A stretch of DNA of 6,641 nucleotides from Candidatus Zhuqueibacterota bacterium (GTDB taxonomy: Bacteria; KSB1; UBA2214): positions 1 to 6,641 of the forward strand of contig JAKJDB010000152.1 in the NCBI GenBank assembly GCA_022706175.1. Direction: 5' to 3'. Under the pieces are notes generated by a model, which was given only the letters and a program-made list of their open reading frames with translations, did not search any database and was not told the origin of the DNA. Shown in pieces: positions 5,960 through 6,641 of this stretch. A program made the translations under genes and the position numbers. The stretch's first letter is position 1; the number at the start of each line of letters is the position of its first letter.

Positions 5960-5965
5960 CGTTTT

Positions 5966-6641
5966 ATGTGCAGTAAAATTAAATTGTTGTTTGTCGTGTT
6001 CGTAGCGCTTGTAGCCAGCCTCAGCCTGACAAGCTGCTACACCCAACTTGCGCGATATGACATCGAGCAGGAGCGCAATGGTGAAGCGTATGTAGACAAT
6101 CAATCCTATGATGAGGATGAAGAAGCGATAGAGGAAGCAACCCCCGACACCATCATCATTCACAAACACGGCGCCAGGGTGCAGTCCCACTGGCCGGTTC
6201 TGTACGATGTCTGGTGGTATGAACCCTACTGGTACTATGGCGGATATGATTGGTGGCGATGGCATCACCGCTGGGACCCATGGTACGGGTATTCGGGTTT
6301 CTGGGGCGATCCTTTCTTCTGGCCTTCCTTCAACTATTACGGCGGTTGGGGTTATTACGGTTCATCCTGGGGGCCCTACTGGGGGTATGGGTATGGTCCG
6401 GACTGGTATGGACCAGGCAATGAATATTGGGGTAATTATGGACGCCGTAACTTTGACCGGCGTGGGATCTCGCCCCGTGCGTTTGACAACCGGGGTTCTC
6501 TGGTCCATCACCCTGGCGCTGTGGAGACGAAATCCTCAGCCACGGAAGAACGTACCATGGTGCCACGGCGCAGCGATGGAACGATCTCGCGATCACAGGG
6601 CGACTCCAAGAGTTCTACCGGCCAGCCCGCTGTCAAGCGCA
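5966..6641 (+). CDS. Putative lipoprotein with extremely Trp/Tyr/Gly-rich domain, 3' end outside window
   Basis: 225 codons are visible; the gene runs off the window. The start is fixed by the AAGGAGG site. Residues 1-24 are a lipoprotein signal: KIKLLFVVFVALVASLSL, then the lipobox LTSC with Cys24 as the lipidated residue. Residues 44-61 are acidic (YDEDEEAIEEATPD). Residues 75-158 contain 16 Trp, 18 Tyr, 4 Phe and 16 Gly in 84 positions, with short motifs such as DVWWYEPYWYYGGYDWW (81-97) and GPYWGYGYGPDWYG (136-149). From ~160 the protein is basic and Ser/Thr/Arg-rich (RRNFDRRGISPR and onward), probably disordered. I recognise no enzyme family. Similar aromatic-rich low-complexity lipoproteins occur as hypothetical proteins in FCB bacteria. 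Membrane anchoring, and possible carbohydrate, peptidoglycan or metal binding by stacked aromatics, are inferences only. It may belong to the neighbouring sigma factor's regulon. Confidence 0.82.
   Translation, partial: MCSKIKLLFVVFVALVASLSLTSCYTQLARYDIEQERNGEAYVDNQSYDEDEEAIEEATPDTIIIHKHGARVQSHWPVLYDVWWYEPYWYYGGYDWWRWHHRWDPWYGYSGFWGDPFFWPSFNYYGGWGYYGSSWGPYWGYGYGPDWYGPGNEYWGNYGRRNFDRRGISPRAFDNRGSLVHHPGAVETKSSATEERTMVPRRSDGTISRSQGDSKSSTGQPAVKR

Larger units (their letters stand above)
5746..5965 (+). other. Leader region upstream of the lipoprotein gene
   Basis: Noncoding gap. It holds two small inverted repeats, CCTGC/GCAGG (5768-5772 with 5783-5787) and AGCCG/CGGCT (5793-5797 with 5804-5808), neither followed by a T run. 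Two promoter candidates follow (5847-5872 and 5900-5928), then the ribosome binding site. An open frame at 5753-5953 has no ribosome binding site and no recognisable product. Confidence 0.5.

Noticed and set aside
6215..6440. Possible tandem DNA repeats in the Trp/Tyr/Gly region
   Set aside because: The short TGG/TAT/GGN codon patterns recur irregularly with no fixed period at the DNA or protein level, so this is composition bias rather than a true tandem repeat.
6330..6596. Minus-strand open frame opposite the lipoprotein gene
   Set aside because: It is antisense to the aromatic-rich coding region and its tail; its His/Pro/Ser-rich translation reflects the Gly/Trp codons on the other strand.

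Overview
The window looks like chromosomal DNA from an uncultured or little-studied bacterium of the FCB (Fibrobacteres-Chlorobi-Bacteroidetes) superphylum. It resembles KSB1, Calditrichota or Ignavibacteria-like lineages more than classic Bacteroidetes. This is inferred from one C-terminal secretion/sorting domain of the 'QNYPNPFN ... IYNLLGQ' type, from SdrD_B-like and DUF11 modules on large secreted proteins, and from a moderately GC-rich base composition. No rRNA, tRNA, CRISPR array, transposase or phage gene was found.

Left arm (1-3315, minus strand): two tandem genes for secreted multidomain surface proteins. The promoter-proximal one (3315-1924) is complete: signal peptide, SdrD_B-like module, DUF11-like module, fibronectin-III-like module and a FlgD-Ig/type IX-like C-terminal tail. 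It ends at a strong hairpin terminator. The second gene (1828 to beyond base 1) has a signal peptide, an unassigned region of about 255 residues, then DUF11-like, SdrD_B-like and the beginning of the same fibronectin-III-like module. It is cut by the window edge. The two proteins share module types but carry DUF11 and SdrD_B in opposite order.

Middle (3545-5684, plus strand, divergent from the left arm): a compact four-gene envelope-stress cassette. It encodes an ECF sigma-70 factor (GTG start), a membrane-anchored zinc-finger anti-sigma factor with an HxxxCxxC motif, a membrane-anchored periplasmic protein resembling the CnrX/Metal_resist group, and an exported Spy/CpxP-like LTxxQ protein with an unusual Gly/Trp-rich tail. 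Genes two and three overlap by 8 bp and genes three and four are 9 bp apart, so these three are almost certainly translated from one message. The likely logic is that the anti-sigma factor holds the sigma factor at the inner membrane, the periplasmic proteins sense misfolded protein or metal, and the sigma factor is released on stress. A hairpin follows the cassette.

Right arm (5966 to the window end, plus strand): a lipoprotein gene whose mature protein has an acidic segment, then an 84-residue stretch that is 45% Trp/Tyr/Phe, then a basic, Ser/Thr-rich tail cut by the window edge. Upstream lie one ECF-like promoter candidate and one sigma-70-like candidate. Whether the cassette's sigma factor drives this gene is the most interesting open question here. 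No equivalent ECF motif was found in front of the sigma gene itself, which weakens the idea.
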